The notes beneath the pieces are model-generated. The model was not told where the DNA came from. It searched no databases and saw only the letters and a program-made list of their open reading frames with translations. 64,000 nt of DNA, from the NCBI GenBank assembly GCA_944474755.1, contig OX104112.1, positions 5,132,490 through 5,196,489 on the forward strand. The letters run 5' to 3'. Positions within the stretch are counted from its first letter, which is position 1. Each line of letters opens with the position of its first letter. Of the stretch, positions 23,425-34,426 are shown in pieces. The position numbers and the translations under genes are program-made. The stretch is from Limnoperna fortunei. Taxonomy: Eukaryota; Mollusca; Bivalvia; Mytilida; Modiolidae.

Positions 23425-24862
23425 TGTAACAAAACATTTTATTCTCTTTCAATATCATAAATTGTCATGGTACTAATTGCTACACATTTTCCACTGTATT
23501 TTATACAGTTATGTCATCTGTTATTTTCACTTAATTCCAAAACTGAATTACTAATGTTGGAAAAAGTACTATCCAGATATTTTCATAAACTCAGCTCCTC
23601 GGCAAAATCAACTGACACTTATCAATACATCAATAATCCTTTGGCATTCTCATGGATCCACACAATTCTAAAACTACAAAATAAAAATGTATTTTTTTTT
23701 AATTTTTACAGCTTCCCATATGGAGAAACACATCACCACTGGGACAAAAAATATTATACTCTATTAATTCACCAATATTTGCAGCACAAGAAAATACACC
23801 TTTTACAAACACATCATATCCTGACTAGAAAATTATTTTTTGTACAAATGTACTATAGTTTATTACTTAACTATTATTATTACTATATGTATTATTCACT
23901 AATATATGTATATATGCATGTCACCATTTTGTGTACATATTAATTCACTTATTTATGCATACATATCCATGTTTAGTGGGTCTTCTCAACAATAGAGCAG
24001 TCACAGCTAAACATGCCTATGAAGTCACTAAGATGACCCCAACTATGGCCTGTTGGTCACTATACTCAATGTACATATACTCAATGAGGCTTTGTAAAGA
24101 TTTTCTAACTAATAACAAATATGAGTTGTTAACTGTAGACATATATCACATGAACTGTTCACATATATTTACAAACTGTAATTTGCAAACATGCTTATAT
24201 TGTACAAAAAAATTAGTCATAATGAACAACCAAGTCCATTCAAAAAGATTAAATTGTTGGCATATTATGATAATGCAAGATTAAAATACAAACTTACCTT
24301 GTCAACAAAAACAATCTCAACACTCCTTCAATTCAATAGCTATGCGTTCATTAAAAACATCCCTGGAAAATAAAATTGTAAAGTCCGGTACATGTAATTA
24401 TAATCACAAAAATTACATCAAAATACATGTATATTTTGTAATGTCTTTAATGATTATTTATATCAAAATAAAAACTGAGTTCACAGACATGCATACACAT
24501 GACTATGTTATCAAAACATGTACTATTTACATATATGTTTATACATTATTTGTCAAACACTACTATTTGTTTAAATATGCATGTACTTTTTTACTATTAC
24601 TATCAGTATGTCTGAGATGCTTGAAGTATGTTAAATATGACATACATGTATATTTTGTAATGTCTTTAATGATTATTTATATCAAAATAAAAACTGAATT
24701 CACAGACATGCATACACATGAATATGTTATCAACACATGTACTATTTACATATATGTTTATACATTATTTGTCAAACACTACTATTTGTTTAAATATGCA
24801 TGTAATTTTTTACTATTACTATCAGTATATCTGAGACGTTTGAAGTATGTTAAATATGACTT
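23425..24862 (+). pseudogene. Interrupted endonuclease N-terminus: foreign stretch with a 219-bp tandem duplication
   Basis: FNIINCHG near 23445-23470 looks like the first strand of the LINE endonuclease. The rest of the N-terminal half (catalytic Glu region) is not recognisable over the next 1.4 kb, where about 300 bp would be expected. This stretch is unusually T/A-rich. It contains a direct tandem duplication, 24425-24643 and 24644-24862, offset exactly 219 bp (73 codons), about 95% alike by eye. The frame therefore stays open from 24342 into the true endonuclease. Either an unrelated A/T-rich insertion or a divergent internal segment explains it. Confidence 0.5.
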
Positions 24863-25589
24863 AAGAAATAAAAACAAAAAATTAAAAGATAAATGTAATA
24901 AAGTAATAATGAACTTAAACACCTCCATGATAAATTATGTGTTTAAATATATTCACGTTAAAAACATTTGCAATATATATGCTCCCAATAATACAAAAAA
25001 AAGAAACTCCTTTTTTAAAAATGTCACAAACTTTGTAAATGCCTACAGCTTAGGTCAAATTCTAATTGGGGGTGACTTCAATGATTGTCTTACTTGTAAT
25101 GACACTAAAGCACAAGTTGTAAATAGAAGTAAAAAGTTTGATAAACCAGTGCATGGTCTAAAAAAAATGATACAATCACTAAAATTAATAGACATTTGGC
25201 GTGAAAACAATCAAACAAAAACCCAATATACCTGGCGTAGAAAACATAAAACAGAAGCAACTAGAATAGACTATTTTCTTGTCAGCACTGAAATATATAA
25301 AAAGTGCTTATCATGTGACATTAGACCAATTGTAATTCAATATACTGACCACAACAGTGTGTCACTGAAATTAAATATAAATAGAAACATAAAAGGAAGA
25401 GGGTATTGGAAACTTAATACCAGCATACTTCACCATGAGGAATATAAAAATATGATTTGTAAACTCATCGAAAAATACACAACTCGTATCAAACAAAATA
25501 AATATGAAAATATTGATACCCTATGGGATAACTTCAAAGTTGAAGTTAGAGATAACACAATAAACTACTGTAAAGTCAAGTCAAAATAA
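24863..25589 (+). pseudogene. Retrotransposon ORF2: endonuclease C-terminal half
   Basis: Contains NICNIYAPNN, ILIGGDFNDCL (about 25060-25090, the GDFN catalytic motif), TQYTWRRK, TRIDYFLVS (about 25260-25290) and YTDHNSVSLKLN (about 25343-25380, with the catalytic Asp-His). These are the ordered motifs of APE-type LINE endonucleases, which nick the target DNA. The frame stops at 25587-25589 before the reverse transcriptase. Confidence 0.8.
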
Positions 25590-26894
25590 AAAAAAAGATG
25601 AAATTAATCAACTGGAAACCAAACTCAATACAATTGATATAAAAATACATCAAGTAAACAATAATAAAAATGAAAAGTCTTGAATTAGAAAAGGAAAAAA
25701 TAGAAAAACAATTAGAAATACTATATAATGAAAAGGCTAAAGGGAGTCAAATAATATCAAGAGTAAAATGGTTTGAAGAAGGAGAAAAAACAACTCCTTT
25801 TTTCTCGGATTAGAAAAAACAAGACAAAGTAAAAAAACCATTACTCAACTTTATGACAAAAACAAAAACGTAACATTTAACCAAGAAGAAATATTAGACT
25901 TAGAAGTTAACTATTATTCAAATCTGTATTCAACAAAAAAACCTAACCTGACCCAAATAAAAGAATATATAGATCAATTAGAAAATATTAAAACAATCCC
26001 TGAAGAAGACAGTCGTTTATGTGAAAAAGAAATTACTGAAAAGGAATGTACTGAATCAATTTTCCAAATGAAACTTAACAGAGCTCCTGGAATTGATGGG
26101 TTAAACGTAGAATTTTATCGAACTTTTTGGAAAGACATAAAAAATTTTATCGTACCAGTTTTTAACTTTTGCCTGGAAAAAGGAGAATTAACTAATTCAC
26201 AAAAAATAGGAGCAATCTCACTCATATACAAAAGGGGAACCTATTATCTTTAGACAATTATAGACCAATCACCTTACTAAATTATGACCTTAAATTGTTA
26301 ACATATGTACTGGCACAAAGATTAAAACCTATACTTCCCAAAATTATACATACTGACCAAAAAGGATATGTTAAAAATTGATATATTGGATTTAACATAA
26401 GACAAATTCAAGATGTGATTGATCACTCAGAGAAATTTAATGTTGATGGTGCAATTTTGTTTTTAAATTTTACAAAAGCGTTCGATTCCCTAGAATGGGA
26501 TTTCATGATAGAAAGTCTTAAAAAATTTGGCTTTAAAAAAAACTTTGTAAATTATATAAAAATTTTATATACTAATATAAAAGGGTGCATACTAAATAAT
26601 GGGTGGATTTCAAAACAGTTTACGATCCTACGTGGAACTCGACAAGGGTGTCCAGCCTCTTCTATAATATTCGTTTTAGCAGTAGAGATCATGGCAATGA
26701 AATTAAGAGAAAACAAAAATTTAAAAGGTATTGAAATCAAACTAGATGGAAAGACTCACTCTTTAAAAATATGTCAATTAGCTGACGACACAACTTTATT
26801 TCTGAACTCTTTAAAAGATGTAACTCTTGCTATGAATATTATTGAAATTTTTGAAGTTTTTCGGGTCTTATACTCAATCGAAATAAAACAGTAG
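25590..26894 (+). pseudogene. Retrotransposon ORF2: reverse transcriptase, frameshifted
   Basis: The order of motifs is as expected: APGIDGLNVEFY (26080-26120), DNYRPITLLN after a frameshift near 26235, TKAFDSLEWDF (about 26475-26505, motif A Asp), RGTRQGCPASS (about 26630-26660) and LADDTTLFL (about 26780-26805; the usual Tyr/Phe of the YADD box is Leu but both Asp remain). A TGA at about 26379 sits in GYVKN.YIGFNIRQ where an Arg is normal. This is the pattern of CGA to TGA decay at a CpG. Another frameshift lies near 26870. Confidence 0.8.
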
Positions 26895-27700
26895 CATTTG
26901 GATTAGGTTCCCTTAAACATACAAAAGACAAATTTGAAAATATAAACTGGACAATAAACCCAATAAAAGCATTGGGATATTACTTTGGATATGACACAAA
27001 ATTATGCCAACATCTCAATACTGAAAAGCAATTAGAAAAATGTGAAAAAATCTTAAACAACTGGAATAAAAGGAAACTTACTTTGATTGGGAAAATAACA
27101 GTAATCAAATCTTTTATCATACCAAACCTTATTTACATTGCCTCAAACATGGTAATTCCAAATGATATATTGCAAAAATTCAAAAATATTATTTACACAT
27201 TTATTTGGAATGGTAAAAAAGATAGAATAAAACGATCAGTATTATGCAGCGAAATACTAGATGGGGGATTAAATATGATAGACATTGATAAATATATAGA
27301 AGCAATAAAAATTAAATGGATACTAAAACTACAGGAAAGCAAAGTTGAAAAGGATAACTGGTCTATAATACCCAATTTTTTTTTTAACAAATTTGGCAAA
27401 AATTTATTAATATTTGAAATGAACATAAAATCTATAAAGATGTTAGAAAAACATACATTTAATACACTACCTATGTTCTATCAAAACCTAATAAAAACAT
27501 GGGTTTCTGTGAAAGGAGGTCAATCAAAAAATCTAACTGACTTTCTTACTATAAGAGAAGAACTAATATGGGGAAATCAAAACATTCAAGTAAATAATAA
27601 ATGCTTGTTCTTTGGATTAAAAGTGATATTCTATATGTAAATGATATCACTGACGAAAAAGGACAAATTTCAGAAAGAATAATTCTTAACAAGAGAAGAT
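26895..27700 (+). pseudogene. Retrotransposon ORF2: C-terminal region
   Basis: Carries LNNWNKRKLTLIGKITVIKS (about 27050-27120), followed by IPNLIYIASNM and FIWNGKKDRIKRS. This is the typical post-polymerase thumb/connector of L1/Tx1 elements. The frame from 26972 ends at 27640; homology continues in another frame (DILYVNDITDEKG) to about 27700. Confidence 0.75.
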
Positions 27701-27812
27701 ATGATTGAACCATATCGGGGAAACTCAATTAAAGTAAATGGAGGATTAAAACAGGAATCCATTTTGTATTGTAATATGAGAGTTTAATACAATACAAATA
27801 CAAATACAAATA

Positions 27813-29036
27813 TAAATAATTTTATTGGCTCAAACTCATCTACAATAAATAGTGTAATGGAAAATAATATATAACATCACATGTAATGTAACGTAAATTA
27901 CCGTTACATATATTAACATTACGTACATTATATGTTACGTACAATAAAAGCACTGCATTTTAAATTATTTTGCCTTTAGGTGCTAAATATAAGTAATATA
28001 TTAATTATGTTCTGAAGTGCTTTTCAATGTATTTTAGCAGTTATGACACATTATTTAAATGTCTTTAGTGTTTCAGCGCTCACAAACGGTGTTACGGACC
28101 TTAATTTCTTAAACGTGACGCAATAAATTTCGCTGTTTTATTCGTTGCTTACAACAATTTAAATGAAATATAGATAAGCATTTGTTATGATGATAATTGG
28201 ATTCAACTTGATCTAAAACCAATAAAAGAACGTCAATAAACGTATTGGTCAGGCTTTATAGAGAAAATAGATTGATTGTTTGGATGGATCTTTGCTTTGT
28301 GTCCAGCGAACAGTATTTCAGTTATGTTCAGGAGTTTTGTTACATACATTAATAGGTTTTTTGCGACATACAATCAAGGCCACATATTTTGTAACAAATA
28401 ACAACTTTTATCGAGACTAATAAGAAAAATCATCAAAAGAATATTTTCCGGGTGTGTTTAATGATTATTTATAAACTCAAAAGTGCTTGATGCAAGAAAG
28501 CGACATGGTAAATTTGAGCAGTACTGTACACAACTATTAAAAGTAATGTATGCAAGGTCAAAACTCAAATGTCAAGTTTGGGTGAACCTTCCGTCTCCAA
28601 AACATCGACATTGATACATTTTCTGTACAAGAAATAATTTATTGAGACTTTCAGTGTTCACTGAATAAATATTCGACTTGAAAGTTTGACGACATGTTTT
28701 TCTTTAAAATGCAACATTTACGATGGAATGAGACCTCATCAACGCCATCTTTGTCCCAAATTATTTACATTTGTACCGTTTGTTAAATCTGCAATCCGAA
28801 TTGGGATAAAGGACTGGTTTTCGTTTGTTTTAAAAATATTCGAAATTCTGAATACATTGATTTATGTATTATTTTAGTTTGCAAAGATGTACATGTGTAA
28901 ATCGTGTTTACTGTTAGGACATCATGATGATCAGCTGCAGCAGCACAGGCAGCCATGGAATATTAACTGTTTATATCACGAAAATTGTTTAATACACCAT
29001 TACAGGGACAATATAATATTGGACATATTTACAATG
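27813..29036. other. No gene recognised
   Basis: AT-rich sequence after the LINE tail. It includes a short patch of tandem acgtaa/ttacgt-type words (27880-27950) and no convincing exon. Confidence 0.4.
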
Positions 29037-29046
29037 CGTTAATTAT

Positions 29047-29070
29047 TACCGTCTCCCATGGGAGACGGTA
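29047..29070. repeat. 24-bp perfect palindrome
   Basis: taccgtctcccatgggagac followed by ggta is its own reverse complement over all 24 bases. Confidence 0.9.
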
Positions 29071-29236
29071 TACATAGTCAAATGACGATCAGTCTTCGGA
29101 GTAAATGACTCTCTGTTACTTGATTGGGTGGTTAACTAAATCTATAAATATTTTTCTCATTTCATTGGTTTACGTCAGGATCGCACTAGTATGTGTACTG
29201 AAATTTCGATATATTCTTAGGTCGAATCGGGGTTGT

Positions 29237-29562
29237 AATCAGTATTTTAGTGTAGTAATGTAACGTTCCACATATTGACTTCTATTTCATTCAATGCATT
29301 GGTCAGTGAACAATTATAAGGTAAACATTGTACCAAAATCTCCCTACTTTATAAAGCTGTTTTGGAAAAAAATGTATGTTCTATATCTTTATTTTCGTTA
29401 ATCAGTATTTTAGTGTAGTAATGTTACGTTCCACATATTGACTTCTATTTCATTAAATGCATTGGTCAGTGAACAATTAAAAGGTAAACATTGTACCAAA
29501 ATCTCCCTACTTTTTAAAGCTGTTTGGGTTAGGAAAAAATTATATGTTCTGTATCTTTATTT
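29237..29562. repeat. 163-bp tandem duplication
   Basis: aatcagtattttagtgtagt starts at 29237 and again at 29400. Both copies run through cacatattgacttctatttc and gtaccaaaatctccctactt to tatctttattttcgtt. Few substitutions, plus small insertions in copy 2. Confidence 0.9.
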
Positions 29563-31153
29563 TCGTTCTGATATTGATGCAAATTTAACAAAACATATTT
29601 TTACCGCCAATTTTGAACATTGTTGTTTAGGGAGTCAACTTTTGTTTAATTATTTTAAAAAAAGCACGTGTGAATTTAAGTGACAACAGGCATAAATTTA
29701 AATCTCTCAAGCACAATTGGATAATAGGTTAGCGTAAACAAGTCCTTACAAGGTACATGTATATTGTTTACCTATCCTACATATAAATTACAAAAAACAG
29801 ATACTTTAATAAATCCATAAAATTTGTAATGCAGCTAAGAGACGGTTAGCTTTTTAGAAAAGCTAAACTTGTATAATTAAATTCAGATGACAGCAGATTT
29901 AATGTGCATTTATTATAATAGTACGAAATAGTACGAAATGTTTATTTGTTCAACACATTTACAAGACGTGATTTACAATAAATGGTTATGACACATAATC
30001 ACGTGCACATAATGTAATGAATACAACAATATGATCGTTCACCTAGCCAGCTTGATCGCGTAAGAAAATATGAACAGAATTATATTTTTATTCAAATGCA
30101 AATAACAAAATTATTACATTTCGCACTACAAAACATACTGTTTTTCACCTGAAAAATAATCAAAACAATATTACAGATAGAAAGTACTTACTTCGGTAAA
30201 TACAAACATCGAACTATATTATCGCGCAATAGCTCAGTAAACCGTACCTGAAATTAGTTATAACGCCACGTGTGATACAATGCAATGATTTGAGTTATGA
30301 TAAACTAAAAAATAAACAAAACTGGATAAGCGAATTTCATAAAATTTGTACAGCAATTCCAAAACATTGGTAAAACATACTGTCAGAAGAATCATCTTTT
30401 AAAACAAATGTAAAAATAAACAGGAAACAAAATCTAAAAATATTCTATACATGTTACCTAACTATAAAATGCTAGTCCAAAAGTCACATCATCCGCTCGT
30501 TTGATCGATGTCGTAAAAACCATGTGGGTTGAATAGACCGCACGCTTTTGACCTTGTGTATTTAAAGTACATCAGTGTGTATCAAAGATCACAGTGAAAC
30601 AATGCTTCACTGAACCTATTTTGTTACTTTACAGTAAAACAACAATTATACTGATCTATGTATGTAAAAAGATAATATTTTTTTTCCATTGATAGATATT
30701 TCACAGAATTTTGGTTATTTTACGGTAAAAAATTAAAATATTGATATAAATGTATACAGAAGACAATGATTTTTTTTCCATTAGGGTATTTCCCTGGATA
30801 CCTCATAGATGTAACACAGGGGGTATCTGGGAGAATGCTGTATCTCAGATACAATTTGTTAACAGCAATGTGATAATAAAAGTTATTTGGATGAAAAAAA
30901 AATAGATTAAGAAGAGATATCATCGCAGCACTTGAATTCAGTTTTACTATAAATAGGATTCAATTAGCCAAATGAGAAAATATACGAAACTAAGCACAAT
31001 ATTTAACACCTGGTCAAATCCAGTTATCTCGCATAGAGCGTTTGTCTCGCAGACTCAAAATATTTTAGATAGCTGCATATTTATACCTAATTAATTTCAC
31101 GATTTATACTTTTCTGACCTACTTTGAAATCCAATGGTTTGAGGTTTGTTTTT
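29563..31153. other. No gene recognised
   Basis: AT-rich, no convincing exons. Short unassigned frames only. Confidence 0.4.
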
Positions 31154-32394
31154 GTCTCGCCTGCGACGAAAGTCGCTGGAGGCGAGACATATGTATGGGA
31201 ATCCGGCGGCGGCGGCGGCGGCGTAAACAATTGACATCTTGCTTCATATCTTTGTAAGCCCAAGCCCTAGGTCCATCAAATTTGGTCCAGAGGTAGCTTA
31301 TGATGAGTACTTGCCAGTCAGTCACCTGTCACCTGACCTTGACCTCAATTTCACGGTCCAGTGACTACGTTAAAGTTTTTGGGTTACGACAGTTCCTCTG
31401 TAACTACGCATGGTAGGATGACAATATTTGGTGTATAGGTTGCTGATGACTAGTACATGACTGTCTGGTAGGTGTCACCTGACCTTGACCTCAATTTCAC
31501 GGTCCAGCGACTACGTTAAAGTATTTGGGTTACGACAGTTCCTCTGTAACTACGCATGGTAGGATGACAATATTTGGTGTATAGGTTGCTGATGACTAGT
31601 ACATGACTGTCTGGTAGGTGTCACCTGACCTTGACCTCAATTTCACGGTCCAGCGACTACGTTAATGTTTTGGGGTTACGACAGTTCCTCTGTAACTATG
31701 CATGGTAGGATGACAATATTTGGTGTATAGGTTGCTGATGACTAGTACATGACTGTCTGGTAGGTGTCACCTGACCTTGACCTCAATTTTACGGTCCAGC
31801 GACTACGTTAAAGTTTTGGGGTTACGACAGTTCCTCTGTAACTATGCATGGTAGGATGACAATATTTGGTGTATAGGTTGCTGATGACTAGTACATGACT
31901 GTCTGGTAGGTGTCACCTGACCTTGACCTCAATTTCACAGTCCAGTGACTACATTAAAGCTTTTGGGTTACGACAGTTCCTCTGTAACTACACATGGTAG
32001 GATGAAAATATTTGGTGTATAGGTTGCTGATGACTAGTACATGACTTTCTGGTAGGTGTCACCTGACATTGACCTCAATTTCACAGTCCAGTGTCACATT
32101 AAAGCTTTTGGGTTACGATAGTTCCTCTGTAACTACGCATGTAGGATGACAATATTTGGTATATAGGTTGCTGATGAATAGTACATGACTGTCTGGTAGG
32201 TTCAACCTGACCTTGACCTCAATTTCACGGTCCAGCGACTACGTTAAAGTTTTTGGGTTACAGCTGTTCCCCTGTAACTATGCAGGGTTTGGTGACAATA
32301 TTTTGTATACAGTCCGCTGCTGATATTTAATGCTATTTACGTAATGCTTATGACGAAATTTATTTTCGTTACTGATGCGGAATGCAGGCGAGAC
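31154..32394. mobile_element. Non-autonomous element with inverted ends and a 146-bp tandem core
   Basis: It begins gtctcgcctgc (31154-31164) and ends with the exact complement gcaggcgagac (32384-32394). Just inside the left end is a hairpin (gtctcgcc...ggcgagac, 31154-31188) and a (GGC)n run (about 31203-31223). From 31328 a unit of 146 bp (gtcacctgaccttgacctca through actgtctggtaggt) repeats about seven times; starts at 31474, 31620, 31766, 31912 and 32058 fix the period. No protein is encoded. The layout, with inverted ends and an internal minisatellite, resembles non-autonomous Helitron-like elements described in bivalves, but I cannot prove the class. Confidence 0.7.
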
Positions 32395-32414
32395 GTTTTT
32401 CTGTCCACACTTGT

Positions 32415-33202
32415 TTATTTACGTTTGTCTATGTTTGGGAATATGAGTCAGACAAATGAGACTCAACCATGCTCATAGCAAAAAATGTCCACACTATATG
32501 AAATCTAACTTTGTAAAATCCAGAAATATTGTATCTTATAACACCAGGCATAATGAATTTAATTTTTATGTGCCATCTATAAATGGGCAGTTTGCAAATA
32601 CTTTTTATTATAATGCCATCAAAGACTGGAATAGTCTCCCTTCTGACATTAAGACAATTAAGAGCACACATGAATTTAAATATAAAGTTAAATGTTTCCT
32701 GTTTGATAGCATGAGAGAATCTTATTTTGATGCCTTTACTAAATAAACAATTATTTCAAGATTTTAAGATTTTACATCTTATTTTTACACATCTGGTAAT
32801 CCCAGATTAATATCTGCACTGCCTAAGTCTTGAACCGGTTGTTGTTTATTTTATTTTTTAACCTTAAGTTAATTTGACATCTGGGGACCCCATTGGAAAT
32901 AAGCCAACAGGCTTTCATGGGATATCCTTGGTTAAATATCAACTTGTGGTCAAAATTTGATATTTTACATCACCTGTATCAATGTGCTTTTAAGTGTAGT
33001 TTATCTTCGACACCAATTTATGTATTTGCAATTCATATATCTGATATATGGCTACTTGTATATTGTACTTCTACATCCAGAATGTGTGTTTGTTGTTTTA
33101 TAAAGTATTTATAGTTTTATGTGTAATGGAGAAAATGTTTTCTCTACTGCATTGTGTCATGTGTATGTTGATATTTAATCGAAATAAATCTATCTATCTA
33201 TA
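32415..33202 (+). mobile_element. 5'-truncated LINE 3' end with (ATCT)n tail
   Basis: The frame at 32456-32746 encodes VSYNTRHNEFNFYVPS, then FYYNAIKDWNSLPSDIK and HEFKYKVKCFLFD. This is the very C-terminus of CR1/jockey-type reverse transcriptase ORFs (YNTR...W N S L P...F K...L). About 450 bp of 3' UTR follow, closing with aatctatctatctat, a short repeat typical of such elements' 3' ends. The rest of the element is missing. It lies directly beside the 146-bp-core element. Confidence 0.75.
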
Positions 33203-33226
33203 AGCAACGTAGTTTAACAAGGATTT

Positions 33227-33465
33227 GCGGCCTCAGTGGCATAATGGTTAAGGTAGTTAGTCTACTATTGATCACGTCAACACTGAGGTTGGGTGTTCAA
33301 GTCTCACAGAAGGCAAGGTGAACGCGATTCCAATCTTAATTGACAAGATTTACCAGATTTCGTCGGTCCGGTTTTTTTTTTCGGGTACTCCGACTTCCTT
33401 CCCTAATAAAAACTTGATTCCATGACATAGGTGAAACCTTGCTGATAGAGGCGTTAAGCACCTTT
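33227..33465 (+). mobile_element. Diverged SINE copy
   Basis: Same order as the SINE at 12215: ggcctcagtggcataatggt, taaggtagttagtctactat, tgatcacg (followed by a 7-bp deletion), ggttgggtgttcaagtctca, ccaatcttaattgacaag, cgggtactccgacttcc and the tail. More substituted than the other full copies. No clear target-site duplication. Confidence 0.85.
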
Positions 33466-33544
33466 TGTGTTGTATCAGCCGTATATGCGTTATTTGCTGT
33501 TTATAATATAGAGTACCTAGTATTTTATTTTTTAACCGTGAATT

Positions 33545-33665
33545 ACATACAGTACAGATGAGCTCACGCGCGCACACTCATTGCGTCTTTCAATCAAAAC
33601 TCCTGAATCAAAAACATTGTTATAGTAACATAACAACGTTCTTGTTCAAGAATTCGGATTGGATG
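33545..33665. mobile_element. Dispersed repeat R2, copy 1
   Basis: gtacagatgagctcacgcgc, a coreless patch, then caatcaaaa and cataacaacgttcttg are shared in order with 57629-57760. The later copy contains a clean 12-bp-arm hairpin (aacgttgttatg / cataacaacgtt). Confidence 0.6.
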
Positions 33666-34426
33666 TCGAAGACGACGACGTGTCATGATGTAAATTAACA
33701 ATAAAAGAAAAAAACTTCCAGTGTATAATTTGTGTTACGATTTGCATTTATTTTTGTCGGATAATTGTAAGTTCAACGTAATCATGTTTAACTATTAGAC
33801 GTTGATCCATTAATTGAACAATTTCTTAGATCAACAAGAATATTCTTGATTATCGTGACAACGTGACAACTGACATTAATCCGTGTAATTATTTTAATTT
33901 CGAACATTGTATTGTGATGTTTAGTTTTTATTATGTTTCCGTGTTTTATGTATACATAGATCTTTTTAAAAAATTACAGGCAGTCGCGGAGTTACCTTTT
34001 TATAGGTAACACTTCCGACCAAAAATAAATGTTCGGAAACAAAGTATATTCGTATCTTTTTGAAGCCAGAATCTAATTGGAGCAAAATTAAAATGCGACA
34101 GAAGTAGTAAACAATGCAAAATCTATATCGCGATAAAAGTTAAAATCTGTAATATTTGTGGTACATTAACACGTCTTTCCCCAGAACGTATGTAAGTAAC
34201 TAGTAATCTTTTGATAAATTTAGAATGTCTTTATGATTAATGGCGTGTCGTTATAAAATTGGATTTGAATTAGAAGATTAATAGGCCGAATAATACTGCC
34301 GTGATAATCCGGTGTTAGTTTGTGATTTGTCGGATAAACTTAAAGCGAGGCTACACTTATTCGTTCTGATCGGTTAATTGTAATATTAAGTATTCATGTT
34401 ATTTATTGTTGTTTTAGCCTCACAAA
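33666..34426. other. No gene; possible foldback half
   Basis: 34172-34215 (cgtctttccccagaacgtat, then gtaagtaactagtaatcttt) resembles the right outer arm of the foldback at 836-1008. The rest is unassigned. Confidence 0.35.

Larger units (their letters stand above)
22507..27812 (+). mobile_element. L1/Tx1-like non-LTR retrotransposon, 5'-truncated and decayed
   Basis: The order is that of an L1-clade element: ORF1 with zinc knuckles (22507-23352), apurinic-type endonuclease (start near 23425, remainder 24863-25589), reverse transcriptase (25900-26890) and C-terminal region (26890-27700). It closes in an (ATACAA)n-like tail at about 27786-27812. Homology begins just after an in-frame TAG at 22504, so ORF1 lacks its N-terminus. 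At least four frameshifts or stops, and a foreign stretch between the two parts of the endonuclease, show it is dead. The element is very A/T-rich compared with the host exons. Tx1 versus L1 proper cannot be decided by eye. Confidence 0.85.

Noticed and set aside
23467..24284. 158- and 117-codon frames in the LINE
   Set aside because: They lie in the unrecognised A/T-rich stretch of the dead element and have no domain.
31328..32345. A second hammerhead, because each 146-bp unit contains CTGATGA
   Set aside because: The unit has no GAA at the right distance and no stems II and III.
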